From contig NZ_CP102629.1 of the NCBI RefSeq assembly GCF_024721585.1, positions 1,426,001 to 1,490,000 of the forward strand: a DNA stretch of 64,000 nt, read 5' to 3'. The position numbers and the translations under genes were made by a program. This DNA comes from Sphingomicrobium aestuariivivum (GTDB lineage Bacteria > Pseudomonadota > Alphaproteobacteria > Sphingomonadales > Sphingomonadaceae). The notes below the pieces were generated by a model, which worked only from the letters and a program-made list of their open reading frames with translations, was not told the DNA's origin and ran no database searches. Positions 61,927-64,000 of the stretch are shown piece after piece (positions within the stretch are counted from its first letter, which is position 1; every line of letters begins with the position of its first letter).

Positions 61927-64000
61927 TGACCGACCGCTTCGACTCGGCGGCCGCCGAGCGGCGCTGGCAGGACAAATGGGACGCTGAAAAGACCTTCGTC
62001 GCCGACAGTGGTTCGGCGCGGCCCAAGGCCTATGTCCTCGAGATGTTCCCCTATCCCTCGGGGCGCATCCACATGGGGCATGTGCGCAACTACACGATGG
62101 GCGACGTCCTTGCCCGCTACAAGCGGATGAAGGGCTTCGAAGTGCTCCACCCGATGGGGTGGGACGCCTTCGGCATGCCCGCGGAAAATGCGGCGATGGA
62201 GCGCAAGGTCCATCCCGGCGCCTGGACCCGCGACAATATCGCGACCATGCGCGCCCAGCTAAAGCGCCTCGGCTTCGCGCTCGACTGGAGCCGCGAGCTC
62301 GCCACCTGTGAGCCCGACTATTACGGTCACGAGCAGGCGCTCTTCCTCGACCTTTATGAAGCCGGACTCGTCTTCCGCAAGGAAAGCGAAGTGAACTGGG
62401 ATCCCGTCGACATGACCGTGCTCGCCAACGAGCAGGTCATCGACGGCAAGGGCTGGCGCTCGGGCGCCCCCGTCGAGCGCAAGAAGCTTAGCCAATGGTT
62501 CTTCCGCATCACAGATTTCGCCGAGGAACTTCTCGAGGGCCTGGGCAGCCTCGACCGCTGGCCCGACAAGGTCCGGCTGATGCAGGAAAACTGGATCGGC
62601 AAGTCGGTCGGCATGCAGTTCGACTTCCGGCTGGACGACAATGTCGGGGGCCAAGACAAGGTCACCGTCTTCACCACGCGCCCCGATACGATCTTCGGCT
62701 CGAGCTTCGTCGCCGTCGCCGCCGACCATCCGCTCGCGCAGGCGATCGCCAGGGACAATCCCGAAGCCGCTGCCTTCATCGAGAAGGTCAAGCAGGGCGG
62801 GACCAGCGCGGCGGAAATCGAGACGGCGGAGAAGGAAGGCTACAACACCGGCGTCGGCGCGGTGCATCCCTTTGATTCCGATTGGAAACTTCCAGTCTTC
62901 ATCGCCAATTTCGTGCTCATGGACTATGGCACCGGCGCCGTCTTCGGCGTGCCCGGCCACGACCAGCGCGACTTCGAATTCGCGACCAAATACGGCCTGC
63001 CGATCAAGCGTGTCGTCGCCGCCTCGGCCGATGAGGCCGACAAACCGGTCGAGGGCGAAGCCGACACCGAAGCGGGCGTCGCGGTCAATTCGCGCTTCCT
63101 CGACGGCATGGACACCGACGCCGCCAAGGCCGAGGTGATCGCACGCGCCGGAAAGGACGGTTGGGGCGAGGCCAAGACCACCTATCGCCTGCGCGACTGG
63201 GGCGTCAGCCGCCAGCGCTACTGGGGCACCCCCATCCCGATCGTGCATTGCGACCAGTGCGGACCGCAGCCGGTGCCCAAGGACCAGCTGCCGATCGTGC
63301 TGCCCGAGGACGTCACCTTCGACGTGCCCGGCAACCCGCTCGACCGCCATGCCGAATGGCAGGCGACCAGCTGTCCCAAATGCGACGGCGCGGCGCGGCG
63401 CGAGACCGACACGCTCGACACCTTCGTCGACAGCAGCTGGTATTACATCCGCTTCGCCTCACAGCCCGAGGGCAAGCCCTTCGATGCCGACGAGGCCAAC
63501 AGCTGGCTCCCTGTGGGCCAGTATATCGGCGGCGTCGAGCATGCGATCCTCCACCTCCTCTATGCGCGCTTCATCGCGCGCGCCTTGTCCAAGCACACCG
63601 GCCTCGAGGCTCCCGAGCCCTTCGCCGGCCTGTTTACGCAAGGCATGGTGACCCACGAAACCTACAAGAGCCTCGATGGTCGCTGGCTCAGCCCCGAGGA
63701 TCTCGGCGTCGGCGAAGAAGGCCACCTGGTCGAACGCGCCAATGGTGCCGAAGTCGTTCGCGGCCGCGTGGAGAAAATGTCCAAGTCCAAGCGCAACGTG
63801 GTTGATCCCGACCCGATGATCGCGCGCTACGGCGCCGATGCGGTGCGCTGGTTCATGCTGTCCGACAGCCCGCCTGAACGCGACCTCGAATGGTCCGAGG
63901 GCGGCATCGAGGGCGCGGGTCGCTTCGTCCAGCGCGTGTGGAAGCTCGCGCAGGAAGAGGCGGGGGCCGAAGGCGAGGACAAAGATCTCGACGTCAAGCG
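61927..64000 (+). CDS. leuS: Leucyl-tRNA synthetase (5' part; gene runs off the window)
   Basis: An open frame of about 691 codons with no stop before the window edge. The class I HIGH motif is [19 protein letters not shown], followed by [12 protein letters not shown]. The editing domain (CP1, about 220-420) contains [20 protein letters not shown] and [13 protein letters not shown]. The KMSKS loop is [25 protein letters not shown]. The sequence stops at the start of the anticodon-binding domain. The product charges tRNA-Leu. Confidence 0.96.

Overview
The window looks like a chromosomal segment of a GC-rich alphaproteobacterium, most likely of the Sphingomonadales. This rests on recognisable neighbourhoods: rsmB-rpe-heparinase-purH, tsaD-gpsA divergent from hemC-hemD-mitofilin, a DUF1674/SDHAF4 protein, DUF3576 followed by leuS, an Atm1-type exporter, and CnoX with a Lon-N protein. 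No phage, transposon, rRNA operon or CRISPR array was seen. Coding density is very high, and many genes overlap by 1 or 4 bases (ATGA, GTGA, TGATG), so translational coupling is common.

Layout. 1-17.8 kb: an SLC13-type permease, a small PspC-type membrane operon, an Atm1-type ABC exporter, a DUF1996 lipoprotein, a HerA-like ATPase, a DUF442 protein, RecQ, and a minus-strand group (serine hydrolase, CHCC zinc finger, TldD, DUF2007). Then comes a coupled trio of ABC ATPase, nadB and an FNR-type regulator, with a perfect FNR box in front of the adjacent membrane gene. 17.8-32.2 kb: polA and a flippase face rsmB-rpe-heparinase-purH, followed by gpsA-tsaD and hemC-hemD-mitofilin. A roughly 130-bp hairpin repeat occurs twice, in inverted orientation, each time between convergent genes.

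32.3-50.6 kb: the most distinctive part. A minus-strand histidine operon (TrpR-like regulator, hisG, hisD, hisC-hisB fusion, hisH, hisA, hisF, hisIE) faces away from a plus-strand operon (Trp-rich leader peptide and attenuator, aroF, trpE, trpG, trpD, trpCF fusion, trpB, trpA). Gene order, the long form of HisG, the HisIE and TrpCF fusions, the E. coli-like TrpE and TrpD, and the leader peptide all resemble gammaproteobacterial operons rather than the scattered his and trp genes usual in alphaproteobacteria. The HisC-HisB protein joins the aminotransferase directly to the dehydratase and has no phosphatase domain. A separate hisN gene nearby can supply that activity, so the complete histidine pathway is encoded within 9 kb.

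50.6-64 kb: tRNA-Gly(GCC), cnoX, a Lon-N protein, a UbiH-type hydroxylase, ftsK, lolA, an intergenic region that may hold a small RNA, xth, ribA, a YggS-type PLP protein, a ThiE-like protein, and a predicted outer-membrane protein divergent from a DUF3576 lipoprotein and leuS. The divergent region before the DUF3576 gene carries a dense cluster of GANTC (CcrM) sites. leuS runs off the right end of the window.
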